Shown piece by piece: positions 50,522 through 59,338 of a DNA stretch of 64,000 nucleotides (position 1 is its first letter; every line of letters starts with the position of its first letter). Source of the DNA: Flavobacterium noncentrifugens (GTDB lineage Bacteria > Bacteroidota > Bacteroidia > Flavobacteriales > Flavobacteriaceae); the NCBI RefSeq assembly GCF_900100375.1, contig NZ_FNEZ01000001.1:186001-250000 (forward strand), written 5' to 3'. Under the pieces are notes generated by a model, which was not told the origin of the DNA, made no database searches, and was given only the letters and a program-made list of their open reading frames with translations. A program made the translations under genes and the position numbers.

Positions 50522-50620
50522 GGGTTGCAAAGTTACAGAGTCGCAGAGTTTCCTAAAAACGTGAAACTTTGCGACTTTTTTTATGGATAAAGAGGTAAAC
50601 TCTGAAACTTTGTAACTGTG
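50522..50620. repeat. AAAGTTACAGAG-type inverted repeat containing a terminator
   Basis: A family III palindrome of about 99 bases between two convergent genes. The left arm (about 50528-50551, AAAGTTACAGAGTCGCAGAG) and the right arm (50597-50620, read on the minus strand CAGTTACAAAGTTTCAGAGT) agree at 20 of 24 positions. Within the left part, AGTCGCAGAGTTT (50539-50551) pairs with AAACTTTGCGACT (50564-50576) and is followed by a T-run to 50582, a good terminator for the T9SS cargo gene. Confidence 0.8.
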
Positions 50621-50639
50621 AGATTTTGCGACTCTAAAA

Positions 50640-51272
50640 CTACTTGGCCACAAACTTCAACGGCAAATGCACGACTTTTTTAGTTTCGAAAAATTCATCT
50701 GGGAAAAATTCAGAAATGTGGTATTCGGTTGCTTTTGGAAAATCTTTTAATTCTTCTGATAAATCGCCGCCTTTTAGATATAAAATTCCGTTTTTGAGTT
50801 CGTGTTTGTTTTGTTTTTTGATCTTTCCTTTGATCCAACTCACAAAATCGGGCATGTTTGTTACGGCACGGCTGACGATAAAATCGAAATCGCCTTTAAC
50901 GTTTTCGGCGCGCAATTGTTCTGCTTTGACGTTTTTGAGTTCCAATGCTTCAGCAATAGCTTTAACAACATTGATTTTTTTCAGAATGACATCAATTAAG
51001 TAAAACCGCGTTTCCGGAAATAAGATCGCCAACGGAATTCCGGGAAAACCGCCCCCGGTTCCAACGTCTAAAATATAAGTTCCGGGCTCGAACTTTTGCA
51101 CTTTGGCAATGGCCAGCGAATGCAGCACGTGTTTGGTATACAATTCATCGATATCTTTTCGCGAGATCACATTAATTTTCGCATTCCAGTCTTGGTATAA
51201 ACTTTCTAATTTTGCAAACTGTTGTTTCTGAACATCAGACAGATTAGGGAATTGCTTAAGGATTTCTTCCAT
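50640..51272 (-). CDS. rsmG: 16S rRNA (guanine527-N7)-methyltransferase RsmG (GidB)
   Basis: RsmG methylates N7 of G527 in 16S rRNA; its loss gives low-level streptomycin resistance in other bacteria. With the ATG at 51270-51272 the product is 210 residues and starts MEEILKQFPNLS, as in relatives. A longer reading to 51344 would cross the -7 box at 51287, so it is rejected. Visible are LDVGTGGGFPGIPLAI (SAM loop, about 72-87), LIDVILKKI and the VSRAVTNM catalytic-region motif. Confidence 0.95.
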   Translation of the reverse strand: MEEILKQFPNLSDVQKQQFAKLESLYQDWNAKINVISRKDIDELYTKHVLHSLAIAKVQKFEPGTYILDVGTGGGFPGIPLAILFPETRFYLIDVILKKINVVKAIAEALELKNVKAEQLRAENVKGDFDFIVSRAVTNMPDFVSWIKGKIKKQNKHELKNGILYLKGGDLSEELKDFPKATEYHISEFFPDEFFETKKVVHLPLKFVAK

Positions 51273-51286
51273 TCTCAAATTTTTGA

Positions 51287-51294
51287 CAAAAGTA
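51287..51294 (-). promoter_or_regulatory. Putative -7 element for rsmG
   Basis: The minus strand reads TACTTTTG, 14 bases before the chosen ATG. It decides the rsmG start. No good -33 element was found. Confidence 0.5.
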
Positions 51295-51325
51295 ATCATT
51301 TTCTGGATGAAATTTTTCGCGTTTT

Positions 51326-51358
51326 TTTGCGTTTGAACTCTCAATAATGCTATCTTTG
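51326..51358 (+). promoter_or_regulatory. Promoter of the fatty-acid desaturase gene
   Basis: TTTG (51326-51329), a 21-base spacer and TATCTTTG (51351-51358), with the ATG 15 bases later. Confidence 0.7.
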
Positions 51359-51373
51359 AGCACTTAATTTAGA

Positions 51374-52477
51374 ATGTATATGAATACCACAATTCCCACT
51401 TTTTCGAAGCAGGACAGCCTAAAATTTTTCAGGACGCTGAATTCGCGCGTGAACAATTATTTTAAAGACAACAACATCCAACGCACCGGAAACTGGAAAT
51501 TGCACCTTAAAGCCGTGATTTTATTCACCGTTTTCCTGACGCCATATTTTTTGATATTGACCTTGCAAATGCCATTTTGGGTCATGTTGCTTTTATCAGT
51601 TGTGATCGGAATCGGAATGGCCGGAATTGGAATGAACGTCATGCACGACGGAAACCACGGTTCGTATTCGAACAAATCATGGATCAATAAAATCATGGGC
51701 GGAACGATTTATGTCCTTGCCGGAAACGTGTACAACTGGCAGGTGCAGCACAATGTTTTGCACCACACTTACACAAATATTCATGGCCACGACGAAGACC
51801 TTGATGCGGGAAGAATCATCCGTTTTACACAGGAAGCCGAATGGCACCGTTTTCACAAATTCCAGCATTATTACTCGGTTTTCCTTTACGGATTGCTGAC
51901 GTTTAACTGGGCCTTGACGACCGATTTCAAACAAATGAGAAGTTACCTCAAAAGAAAATTATCTTACGGTGAAGCCAAAAGCCCGAAAATTTTATGGACG
52001 ACTTTGATCATTACTAAAGTGATTTACGTTTCAATCTGGATCGTTTTGCCGATCGTTATCGGAATTACCTGGTGGAAAGTATTGCTCGGATTTTTCGTCA
52101 TGCATTACACCGCCGGTTTGATTTTAAGTATCGTATTCCAATTGGCACACGTGGTTGATGAAACGACAAATCCAATCCCGAATGCGGAAGGCGAAATCGA
52201 AAATACCTGGGCGATCCACCAATTGTACACCACAGCCAATTTTGCGCCTAAAAACGCGATCGTCAACTGGTTCACCGGCGGATTAAACCACCAGATCGAA
52301 CACCATATTTTTCCAAATATCAGCCACGTGCATTATTCAAAAATTGCCGAAATCGTCAAAGAAACCGCAAAAGAATGCAACCTGCCGTACCATGAATTCA
52401 AAACCATGCGCGGCGCAGTCATTGCCCATTTCAAACATTTGCGCGACCTTGGCATGAATCCGGCGCTGACCGCTTAA
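51374..52477 (+). CDS. Membrane fatty acid desaturase
   Basis: A 367-residue integral membrane desaturase of the acyl-lipid/acyl-CoA type. All three histidine boxes for the di-iron site are present: HDGNH (91-95), HNVLHH (126-131) and NHQIEHH (305-311), the last with a glutamine before EHH as in front-end or linoleoyl-type enzymes. Two pairs of transmembrane helices lie at about 46-90 and 210-255. It would introduce double bonds into membrane lipids, which helps fluidity at low temperature. An internal ATG two codons in is also possible. The aminotransferase gene follows after 27 bases. Confidence 0.92.
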   Translation: MYMNTTIPTFSKQDSLKFFRTLNSRVNNYFKDNNIQRTGNWKLHLKAVILFTVFLTPYFLILTLQMPFWVMLLLSVVIGIGMAGIGMNVMHDGNHGSYSNKSWINKIMGGTIYVLAGNVYNWQVQHNVLHHTYTNIHGHDEDLDAGRIIRFTQEAEWHRFHKFQHYYSVFLYGLLTFNWALTTDFKQMRSYLKRKLSYGEAKSPKILWTTLIITKVIYVSIWIVLPIVIGITWWKVLLGFFVMHYTAGLILSIVFQLAHVVDETTNPIPNAEGEIENTWAIHQLYTTANFAPKNAIVNWFTGGLNHQIEHHIFPNISHVHYSKIAEIVKETAKECNLPYHEFKTMRGAVIAHFKHLRDLGMNPALTA

Positions 52478-52504
52478 AAGAATCTAACACAACTACTTTT
52501 ATAC

Positions 52505-53692
52505 ATGAACCACCTTCTTTCGGACAGAATCAACAACCTGTCTACGTCACAAACATTGGCTATGGCCGCCCTCGCACGCGAACTCAAAGCACAGGGAAAA
52601 GACATCATCAGTTTAAGCCTTGGCGAACCCGATTTCAACACGCCTGATTTCATCAAAGAAGCCGCAAAAAAAGCGATCGATGAAAATTATAGCACGTATA
52701 CGCCGGTCGACGGTTACATGGAACTGAAAGAAGCCATTGTAAGAAAATTCAAAAGAGACAATAATTTAGACTACAAACCTGCAAACATCGTCGTGTCTAC
52801 AGGTGCCAAACAATCGTTATACAACATCGCACAAGTGATGCTGAACGACGGCGATGAAGTCATATTGCCAGCGCCATATTGGGTGAGTTATTTCGAAATC
52901 ATCAAACTTTCAGGCGGTGTTCCGGTTGAAGTGCCAACATCGGTAGAAAGCGATTTCAAAATTACGCCTGAGCAACTCGAAAAAGCGATCACACCAAAAA
53001 CAAAAATGATCTGGTACAGCTCGCCCTGTAATCCAAGCGGTTCTGTTTACAGCCGCGAAGAGTTGACTGCATTGGCGAAAGTCCTTGAAAACCATCCAAA
53101 TATTATTGTCGTTGCCGACGAGATTTACGAACACATCAATTTCTCCGGAACATTCTGCAGCATTGCATCGATTCCTGGCATGTTCGAAAAAACCGTTACA
53201 GTAAATGGCGTAGCCAAAGCATTTGCCATGACCGGCTGGAGAATCGGATACATCGGCGCACCGGAATTTATCGCAAAAGCCTGTACGAAAATGCAGGGCC
53301 AAGTGACGAGCGGCGCCAATTCAATTGCACAACGCGCCACGATTACTGCTGTTGATGCCGATCCGAAAGTCTTAAACCACATGGTCGAAGCGTTTCACAA
53401 AAGACGTGATCTCGTTGTCGGATTAATGAAAGAAATTCCCGGAATCAAGCTTAATGTTCCCGAAGGGGCATTTTACGTTTTCCCGGACGTTTCCTCTTAT
53501 TTCGGAAAAACCTTAAGAGGAACCGAAATCAAAAATGCAGATGATTTCTCGATGTATTTACTTGCGGAAGCCAACGTTGCCACAGTTACCGGCGACGCAT
53601 TCGGAAACCCGGACTGCATCAGAATGTCCTACGCGACCAGCGAAGACCTGCTGACCGAAGCCATCAAAAGAATAAAAGAAGCACTAGCTTAA
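52505..53692 (+). CDS. PLP-dependent class I aminotransferase (aspartate aminotransferase-like)
   Basis: A 395-residue fold-type I aminotransferase. The PLP Schiff-base lysine is Lys238 in GVAKAFAMTGWRIGY. Also visible are SLGEPDFNTP (substrate arm), NPSGSVYSREEL, and DEIYEHINF holding the Asp/Tyr that contact PLP. The closest-looking group is the Ib aspartate aminotransferases, which also act on other amino or keto acids. It probably shares the desaturase promoter, though no metabolic link is obvious. A terminator begins eight bases after the stop codon. Confidence 0.93.
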   Translation: MNHLLSDRINNLSTSQTLAMAALARELKAQGKDIISLSLGEPDFNTPDFIKEAAKKAIDENYSTYTPVDGYMELKEAIVRKFKRDNNLDYKPANIVVSTGAKQSLYNIAQVMLNDGDEVILPAPYWVSYFEIIKLSGGVPVEVPTSVESDFKITPEQLEKAITPKTKMIWYSSPCNPSGSVYSREELTALAKVLENHPNIIVVADEIYEHINFSGTFCSIASIPGMFEKTVTVNGVAKAFAMTGWRIGYIGAPEFIAKACTKMQGQVTSGANSIAQRATITAVDADPKVLNHMVEAFHKRRDLVVGLMKEIPGIKLNVPEGAFYVFPDVSSYFGKTLRGTEIKNADDFSMYLLAEANVATVTGDAFGNPDCIRMSYATSEDLLTEAIKRIKEALA

Positions 53693-53699
53693 AACATAC

Positions 53700-53727
53700 G
53701 CCCCGGAAATATTTGGGGCTTTTTTTA
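53700..53727 (+). terminator. Rho-independent terminator after the aminotransferase gene
   Basis: GCCCC pairs with GGGGC across an AAATATTT-containing loop and leads into a run of seven T residues and further T-rich sequence. Confidence 0.85.
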
Positions 53728-53736
53728 TTTTTATTT

Positions 53737-53846
53737 GGGCGTCTCCCTGCGGGCCAGGCTATCCGTTTCAATCTTTTTGCCATCAGCTTTTTCTAAAAAA
53801 GAAACATCCGAAAAGCAAAAAAGATTTCCACTGCTATCCTTAACGC
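53737..53846 (+). repeat. Family I repeat, subtype II, full-length copy
   Basis: About 110 bases directly after the aminotransferase terminator. It reads GGGCGTCTCC, CAGGCTATCCG, the helix AATCTTTTTGC (53770-53780) pairing with GCAAAAAAGATT (53815-53826, one bulged base), then CTGCTATCC and AACGC. GGCGT and ACGC ends can form an outer stem. It differs in sequence from copies A-C but keeps the same pairing plan. Confidence 0.75.
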
Positions 53847-53931
53847 AAAACGTAAAAAACTAAAAAATACCTGACAGCCACTGACTGTCCTCCTTTAATT
53901 TCAAATTTAACGCTCACGCCAATACAATTTC

Positions 53932-53993
53932 AACCATTAAGGAGTTAAGGTTCATTAAGTCCAATCTTAATTTTTCTTAATTCCTTAATGGTT
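53932..53993. repeat. AACCATTAAG-family hairpin repeat, copy 4
   Basis: A 62-base palindrome. The left arm AACCATTAAGGAGTTAAG and the right arm CTTAATTCCTTAATGGTT pair at 17 of 18 positions. It ends 14 bases before the purT ATG, so it forms almost all of the purT upstream region. No -7 consensus is visible between it and the gene. Confidence 0.85.
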
Positions 53994-54007
53994 CAAAAAA
54001 AATAACA

Positions 54008-55171
54008 ATGTCAAAAATATTACTCCTCGGATCCGGCGAACTCGGAAAAGAATTCGCCATCGCGGCCCAGCGCATTGGCCAAACCGTTATCGCAGTCGAC
54101 AGTTATGAAAACGCCCCGGCGATGCAGGTTGCACACGGTTTTGAAGTCATCAACATGCTCGACGGCGACGCGCTCGACAAAATCGTGGCCAAACACAAAC
54201 CCGATTTTATCGTTCCTGAAATCGAAGCGATCCGCACCGAGCGTTTTTACGATTACGAAAAAAGCGGCATCACGGTCGTTCCATCTGCGAAAGCGGCTAA
54301 TTTTACCATGAACCGCAAAGCGGTTAGAGATCTGGCCGCTAAAGAACTCGGACTAAAAACGGCGAATTACCGTTATGCTACAACTTCATCAGCATTGCAA
54401 AAAGCAGTTTCAGAAGTCGGCATTCCGTGTGTCGTAAAACCATTAATGTCGTCATCGGGAAAAGGACAATCCACAATTAAATCTGAATCAGACATTGAAA
54501 AAGCATGGAATTACGCCGTGGAAGGTTCGCGTGGTGATGTCGTGGAAGTCATCGTAGAAGCATTCGTCAAATTCAACTCGGAAATCACATTATTGACCGT
54601 CACACAAAACAACAATCCAACATTATTCTGTGCGCCAATCGGACACCGGCAGGAACGCGGCGATTACCAGGAAAGCTGGCAGCCCGCAATCATTTCTGAT
54701 AAAGATTTGTTTGAAGCGCAGGACATGGCCGAAAAAGTCACCGAAGCTTTGGGCGGCGCAGGACTGTTTGGCGTGGAATTTTTCCTTGCGGACGACGGCG
54801 TGTATTTTTCAGAATTGTCTCCGCGTCCGCATGATACCGGAATGGTGACATTGGCGGGAACACAAAACTTCAACGAATTTGAATTGCATTTGCGTGCGAT
54901 TTTAAGCTTTCCGATTTTTGAGATCAGACTCGAAAAAACCGGGGCTAGCGCAGTCATTTTAGCAACTGAAAATTCACAAAATCCAACTTATTCTGGCATT
55001 GAAAATATTGCGGCTTTGCCAAAAACCGATTTCCGGATTTTCGGAAAACCAACGTCGCGATCTAATCGAAGAATGGGCGTTGCTTTGACAAACGACACTT
55101 TGGAAACGCCAATTGAAGAAGTTGTTAATCGTGCTAAAGCTGCGGCTGCATTAGTAACTTTAAAATATTAA
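54008..55171 (+). CDS. purT: Formate-dependent phosphoribosylglycinamide formyltransferase
   Basis: PurT converts GAR to formyl-GAR in purine synthesis using formate and ATP, an alternative to the folate-dependent PurN. It is an ATP-grasp enzyme of 387 residues. The N-terminal domain starts [20 protein letters not shown], and the central domain has the [11 protein letters not shown]-loop. The Mg-binding end is around [27 protein letters not shown], nearly invariant in PurT. It is flanked on both sides by AACCATTAAG hairpins (copies 4 and 5). Confidence 0.96.
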   Translation: MSKILLLGSGELGKEFAIAAQRIGQTVIAVDSYENAPAMQVAHGFEVINMLDGDALDKIVAKHKPDFIVPEIEAIRTERFYDYEKSGITVVPSAKAANFTMNRKAVRDLAAKELGLKTANYRYATTSSALQKAVSEVGIPCVVKPLMSSSGKGQSTIKSESDIEKAWNYAVEGSRGDVVEVIVEAFVKFNSEITLLTVTQNNNPTLFCAPIGHRQERGDYQESWQPAIISDKDLFEAQDMAEKVTEALGGAGLFGVEFFLADDGVYFSELSPRPHDTGMVTLAGTQNFNEFELHLRAILSFPIFEIRLEKTGASAVILATENSQNPTYSGIENIAALPKTDFRIFGKPTSRSNRRMGVALTNDTLETPIEEVVNRAKAAAALVTLKY

Positions 55172-55185
55172 GTTTTTATTTTTTA

Positions 55186-55240
55186 AACCATTAAGAGATT
55201 AAGGAAATCAAACTTAATGAACGTTAATTCCTTAATGGTT
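55186..55240. repeat. AACCATTAAG-family hairpin repeat, copy 5
   Basis: A 55-base palindrome just after purT: left arm AACCATTAAGAGATTAAGG, right arm CGTTAATTCCTTAATGGTT, imperfectly paired. It lies between convergent purT and the acetyltransferase gene and may act as their shared transcript end. Confidence 0.8.
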
Positions 55241-55260
55241 TTTGGTCTTGGCTCTGGATT

Positions 55261-55815
55261 CTACTCTTGCAAATTCCGGATGACTTTCGCCGGATTTCCA
55301 ACCGCTAATGAATCATCCGGAATGTCTTTGGTAACGACTGCACCTGCTCCAATTGTACAACGGTTTCCAATAGTGACGCCCGGACAAATAACAGCATTTC
55401 CTCCAATCCAGCAATCATCGCCGATGGTTACGGGTTTTGAAAATTCTGTCGATCGCCTTTCAATGGCATTTAGCGGATGTGTCGCGGCATAAATCTGCGC
55501 GCCTGGCCCAAAAAAAACATTCGACCCAATTTTGATTTTCATCGTATCGAGCACGACGCAATTCACATTAAAATAAACATTTTCGCCCGCTTCGATATTG
55601 TAGCCGTAATCGCAATGAAACGGCGGTTCGATGTACATGTGTTTGTGAGAATTGGGTAACAATTGGTGCAAAATATTGCGTGAATTTCCGTTCATCACAT
55701 ATTCGGTTACGTTTAATTTATGCAGCAGTTTTTTGGCTTTAAGCCGATCAGCGGTAAGTTCTTTATCGTTGGCAAAATAAGATTCGCCGGCAAGCATTTT
55801 TTCTTTTTCGGTCAT
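55261..55815 (-). CDS. Maltose/galactoside O-acetyltransferase-like hexapeptide protein
   Basis: A 184-residue left-handed beta-helix acetyltransferase of the Maa/LacA/NodL group. The N-terminal Mac domain starts MTEKEKMLAGESYF, and is followed by hexapeptide turns (for example IGNRCTIGAGAVVTKDIP) and the CoA-binding VGNPAKVIR near the C-terminus. The catalytic histidine is expected in the AATHPL segment. It acetylates sugars or related molecules; the exact acceptor is unknown. It is 14 bases downstream of an AraC-type regulator on the same strand, so the two probably form one operon. Confidence 0.93.
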   Translation of the reverse strand: MTEKEKMLAGESYFANDKELTADRLKAKKLLHKLNVTEYVMNGNSRNILHQLLPNSHKHMYIEPPFHCDYGYNIEAGENVYFNVNCVVLDTMKIKIGSNVFFGPGAQIYAATHPLNAIERRSTEFSKPVTIGDDCWIGGNAVICPGVTIGNRCTIGAGAVVTKDIPDDSLAVGNPAKVIRNLQE

Positions 55816-55829
55816 TTTGAATTGAAATG

Positions 55830-56696
55830 TTATTTTTTGGACATTCGGAAAGCCGTTGGCGACAAGCCGGTTTGCTTTTTAAATACCCTTGCAAAATAAG
55901 AATAATCGTCGTAACCAAGCGCATCGGCCACTTCATTAACAGATAAATTTTTATCGGTCAGCATGCGTTTGGCTTCGAGAATCACGCGGTTTATAACGAC
56001 TTTGGTTGCCGTTTTTCCGAGAATTTCATTGCTAATGCGGTTCAGGTGCTTTAAGGTAATACTGAGTTTTGACGCGTAAAACGACGGTAGTTTTTCATGT
56101 TTGAAATATCTTTCGATTTCCGTTTCAAATTGCTTAATCTTTGTATTATACGAATGCGCCGCATGCATTTCAGAAACGGCATATTTCCTTGCCATTTCAA
56201 TGTGGATGCAATCCAATAGATTCAGCATTTTGTCTATGCTGAATTTATTTTTGATTGAATTTTCAATGATCATCGCTTCGAAATACGGTAAGATTTGCCT
56301 TTGTTCGTCGGTATTCAGTTGCCATTCGGGCTTGCTCGAATTGGACATATAAAACGGATAATCTTTAACATTTTTCTGTCCGAAATACAAATCGTAGACT
56401 TCCTGTGCATAAATCACTACAAATCCGTCAATATCATCAGACAGATTCCAGTTGTGGATTTGCCCAGGCTGCAGCACGAATAAGCTTCCTGGCTGGATTT
56501 CATACATATCAAAATCAATTTCATGCGTGCCCGAGCCTTTCGTAAAAAACACTAGCAAATAAGAACTGTGCCGGTGCGGTTCTTCCACAAAACTATGTGT
56601 TTGCAAATGACTTTGAAAAGTGTTGACATAAAATTCGCCGCTTTCCGCATTGCATTTAAAACTGCCGACTTCATAAATGGGATATTTTTTCATCAT
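55830..56696 (-). CDS. AraC-family transcriptional regulator
   Basis: A 288-residue regulator with an N-terminal cupin-like ligand domain (about 1-150: PHRHSSYLLVFFTKGSG, then IQPGSLFVLQPGQIHNW, an AraC_binding signature) and a C-terminal double helix-turn-helix (about 190-285) including SVNEVADALGYDDYSYFARVFKKQTGLSPTAFR, close to the AraC consensus. The ligand is unknown. Two tandem ATGs start the gene. It precedes and probably regulates the sugar acetyltransferase gene, perhaps in response to a carbohydrate. Confidence 0.92.
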   Translation of the reverse strand: MMKKYPIYEVGSFKCNAESGEFYVNTFQSHLQTHSFVEEPHRHSSYLLVFFTKGSGTHEIDFDMYEIQPGSLFVLQPGQIHNWNLSDDIDGFVVIYAQEVYDLYFGQKNVKDYPFYMSNSSKPEWQLNTDEQRQILPYFEAMIIENSIKNKFSIDKMLNLLDCIHIEMARKYAVSEMHAAHSYNTKIKQFETEIERYFKHEKLPSFYASKLSITLKHLNRISNEILGKTATKVVINRVILEAKRMLTDKNLSVNEVADALGYDDYSYFARVFKKQTGLSPTAFRMSKK

Positions 56697-56754
56697 GTCC
56701 TGATTGTGCTACTATTGGCGAAGATATAAAAATAAGCGATCACCTTCAGTTATG

Positions 56755-56762
56755 TAACTTTG
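56755..56762 (+). promoter_or_regulatory. Putative -7 element for the DUF983 gene
   Basis: TAACTTTG, 22 bases before the ATG at 56785; no clear -33 element. Confidence 0.45.
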
Positions 56763-56784
56763 ATTAACATTTAAACAATTTAAA

Positions 56785-57144
56785 ATGGCCCTTTCAATTG
56801 TACACCTATTAAAAAACGAATGTCCGAATTGTCATAAAGGAAAAGTCTTTAAAGACAAATCGCTATTTTCTTTCGGATTTCCAAAAATGAACGACTATTG
56901 CAGCCATTGTAATACCAAATTCTCAAAAGAACCGGGTTATTTCTTTGGTGCCATGTATGTTAATTATGGCTTAAATGTCATTCAGGGAATCGGTACTTAC
57001 TTTATTGTACGCCCGTTTTTTTCTGAAACTTTCGACCTGCGGATTTTTCCGGTCATTGCCGGCGTGTTGATCGCACTGACTTTTTTCAACATCAGATTTT
57101 CGCGTTTGTTGTGGATTTACATGCTTAAAAACTACGCCACTTAG
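56785..57144 (+). CDS. DUF983 family small membrane protein
   Basis: A 119-residue protein with an N-terminal zinc-ribbon-like pair of CxxC motifs (Cys13/Cys16 in CPNC and Cys39/Cys42 in CSHC), followed by two transmembrane segments at about 55-75 and 84-102. This is the layout of the DUF983 family, which is widespread and of unknown function. It is divergent from the AraC gene and precedes the two-component system by 153 bases, with no sign of a shared transcript. Confidence 0.87.
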   Translation: MALSIVHLLKNECPNCHKGKVFKDKSLFSFGFPKMNDYCSHCNTKFSKEPGYFFGAMYVNYGLNVIQGIGTYFIVRPFFSETFDLRIFPVIAGVLIALTFFNIRFSRLLWIYMLKNYAT

Positions 57145-57266
57145 AAACTTCGCATTAAATATTCCCGGGTTTTCTGATATCAATAGAAATGGGCAATAAA
57201 AAATCCACATCCTTTAAATCGGCTGGTAAAAGTTCATTTTTGGCAAAAAATTTAGAATTCAATCTT

Positions 57267-57274
57267 TATTTTTG
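57267..57274 (+). promoter_or_regulatory. Putative -7 element for the response regulator/kinase operon
   Basis: TATTTTTG, 23 bases before the ATG at 57298. A TTG at 57240-57242 lies 24 bases upstream, slightly beyond the normal spacing. Confidence 0.5.
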
Positions 57275-57297
57275 TATAAAACGACTAAAAAAGCCGG

Positions 57298-57972
57298 ATG
57301 AAATTACTTATTGTCGAAGACGAACCGAACCTGCTTTCCGTGATCAAACGCGGATTTTCAGAGAACAACCACGATGTAAGTGCCGCAATGGACGGCACGA
57401 CGGCATTGATGATGCTCGAAAACCACCATTTCGATGCAGTGATTCTCGATTTAATGCTGCCAGACATCAACGGACTGGAAATTTGCAGAAGGCTTCGATT
57501 GAATGGGAATTTCACACCTATTTTAATGCTCACCGCGCTCGCAAGTACCGAAAATGTTGTGACCGGATTGCAGGCTGGTGCCGATGATTATCTTGCCAAA
57601 CCGTTTAAATTTTCAGAGCTTGAAGCGCGCATGATGGCGTTGTTGCGCCGTTCCGGGCAAGAGCACAAACAACCTGACATCATTTCTATTGACGATCTTG
57701 AAATTGATATCAAAGCTAAATCGGTCAGGCGCGGCGATGATTTGATCCAGCTTACTGCAAAGGAATTTAGATTGTTGCATTTTCTGGCCCGAAACAACGA
57801 AATGATTGTTTCGCGTGAGCAAATCCTGGACAACGTTTGGGATATCAATTTCGACATGAGCACCAATGTTGTCGATGTGTACATCAATTACCTTCGCAAA
57901 AAAATCGACAAGCCGTACGACACCAAACTCATCCACACCATCAAAGGTTTGGGCTATATCCTAAAACCTTAA
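57298..57972 (+). CDS. OmpR/PhoB-family response regulator
   Basis: A 224-residue regulator with a receiver domain (about 1-118; acidic pair Glu7-Asp8, phospho-acceptor Asp51 in VILDLMLPDING, Thr79, Lys101 in LAKPFKF) and a winged-helix DNA-binding domain (about 128-224) with LTAKEFRLLHFLARN and VVDVYINYLRKKID. It is followed after one base by its sensor kinase. A likely target is the array of 7-base repeats at 59339-59390 ahead of the Usp-like and bestrophin genes, because OmpR-type proteins bind tandem heptamers about 11 bp apart. Confidence 0.95.
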   Translation: MKLLIVEDEPNLLSVIKRGFSENNHDVSAAMDGTTALMMLENHHFDAVILDLMLPDINGLEICRRLRLNGNFTPILMLTALASTENVVTGLQAGADDYLAKPFKFSELEARMMALLRRSGQEHKQPDIISIDDLEIDIKAKSVRRGDDLIQLTAKEFRLLHFLARNNEMIVSREQILDNVWDINFDMSTNVVDVYINYLRKKIDKPYDTKLIHTIKGLGYILKP

Positions 57973-57973
57973 C

Positions 57974-59335
57974 ATGCAGATCCGGAAGAGAATTACAATT
58001 ACTTATGTGACTTTGTCTGTGCTCAGCACATTGCTGCTGTGTTTGGCTGTTCTGGTGCTTTTCCGTCAGAACAACCGCTATTATTTTATTAAAAGATTGC
58101 AGGACCGCGCAAAAATCGTTGCTTCGATCCATTACCAGAACGATCCCCAGAAAGCCGAATATTACCGAAAACTGAAGACCGAAGGCTTAGAAGAATTGAT
58201 AGACGAAAATGATTTTGTCCTGAAAGTTAATGGCGGAAATACGTTTGAATACAATACCGATTTGCAGTTGCCAACGGAATTCTACACCGAAGTCATGCAA
58301 AAAAAATCGGGCTGGATCGAAGAAAGCCACCGTTATTATTACGGACAGGTTTTTGACGAATCGGGACAAAAATACATGGTCATCATTACAGCGAAAGACC
58401 GGCGCGGAAACCTTAGCACCTTATATATTGTCCGGATTTTATTTATTGGCGGACTCGCTTTTATCATTCTGGCCTATTTTCTCGGACGATTTCTGGCGCG
58501 TCGGGTCGTGCTTCCTATGTCTCGGATTACGAAAGAAGTCAAGCGCATCAGTGCTTCCAATTTGCACAACAGATTGCCTCAGCCTGAAAATGATGATGAA
58601 ATGTCTGATCTGACTTCAACATTCAACGACATGCTTGACCGTTTGGAAACATCTTTCGAAATTCAGGCCAACTTCATCAACAACGCTTCCCACGAATTGA
58701 AAACACCAATTACGACGATTATTGCCGAATCGGAAATCATGCTTTTAAAAACACGCCAACCTGAAGAATATCAGGAAGCGCTGACCAACATTTACAACCA
58801 GGCGACACGTTTGGGCAATCTGACGGAAAGCCTTTTAAAACTCACACAAACGGGTTACGACGGACAAAAACAGGTCAAAGATATCGCGCGATTGGACGAA
58901 TTGCTGATGGATGTCAAAGCCGAACTCGACAAATTGCAGCCCGGCAACCGCGTGAGCCTGCGCCTTGATGATTTGCCCGAAGACGATTCGCTATTGTTGA
59001 TTCCGTGCAACAAACCGCTGATCGAACTGGCGTTGTCGAATATCATTTCAAACGGCGTCAAATACAGCAACAATGAGCCGGTTTTTGTAACCATCGGTGC
59101 GAATCAGAAATACCTGACCGTTACGATTACCGATATTGGCATTGGCATTCCTGCCGAAGACATTCCACACCTTTACGAGCCGTTTTTCCGCGGAAAAGAA
59201 GCCTCGCGTTACAACGGTTACGGACTCGGATTGCCATTAGCGATGAAGATTATCCGGATGCACAACGGCGAACTCAAAATCCAGTCGCAACCCGATGAAG
59301 GAACGATTGTAACAATTGTATTCCGCAAAGATTAA
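57974..59335 (+). CDS. Two-component sensor histidine kinase
   Basis: A 453-residue membrane kinase: TM1 (about 8-30), a periplasmic sensor region of some 120 residues, TM2 (about 150-172), HAMP (about 172-226), HisKA with phospho-acceptor His240 in NNASHELKTPI, and an HATPase_c domain with N-box NIISNGVKYS, G1 DIGIGIP and G2 GYGLGLPLA. The architecture resembles CusS/ArlS-type kinases. The sensor region has no recognised ligand-binding motif. One base separates it from the regulator gene, so both are made from one transcript. Confidence 0.95.
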   Translation: MQIRKRITITYVTLSVLSTLLLCLAVLVLFRQNNRYYFIKRLQDRAKIVASIHYQNDPQKAEYYRKLKTEGLEELIDENDFVLKVNGGNTFEYNTDLQLPTEFYTEVMQKKSGWIEESHRYYYGQVFDESGQKYMVIITAKDRRGNLSTLYIVRILFIGGLAFIILAYFLGRFLARRVVLPMSRITKEVKRISASNLHNRLPQPENDDEMSDLTSTFNDMLDRLETSFEIQANFINNASHELKTPITTIIAESEIMLLKTRQPEEYQEALTNIYNQATRLGNLTESLLKLTQTGYDGQKQVKDIARLDELLMDVKAELDKLQPGNRVSLRLDDLPEDDSLLLIPCNKPLIELALSNIISNGVKYSNNEPVFVTIGANQKYLTVTITDIGIGIPAEDIPHLYEPFFRGKEASRYNGYGLGLPLAMKIIRMHNGELKIQSQPDEGTIVTIVFRKD

Positions 59336-59338
59336 AAT

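Noticed and set aside
51273-51344. Longer N-terminus for rsmG
   Set aside because: It would include 24 non-conserved residues and run across the -7 promoter box at 51287-51294.
57145-57297. Possible autoregulatory heptamer array upstream of the response regulator
   Set aside because: No TTCTAAT-like units with 11-base spacing were found; only a weak TTTCT/AGAAA symmetry around a GATATC.
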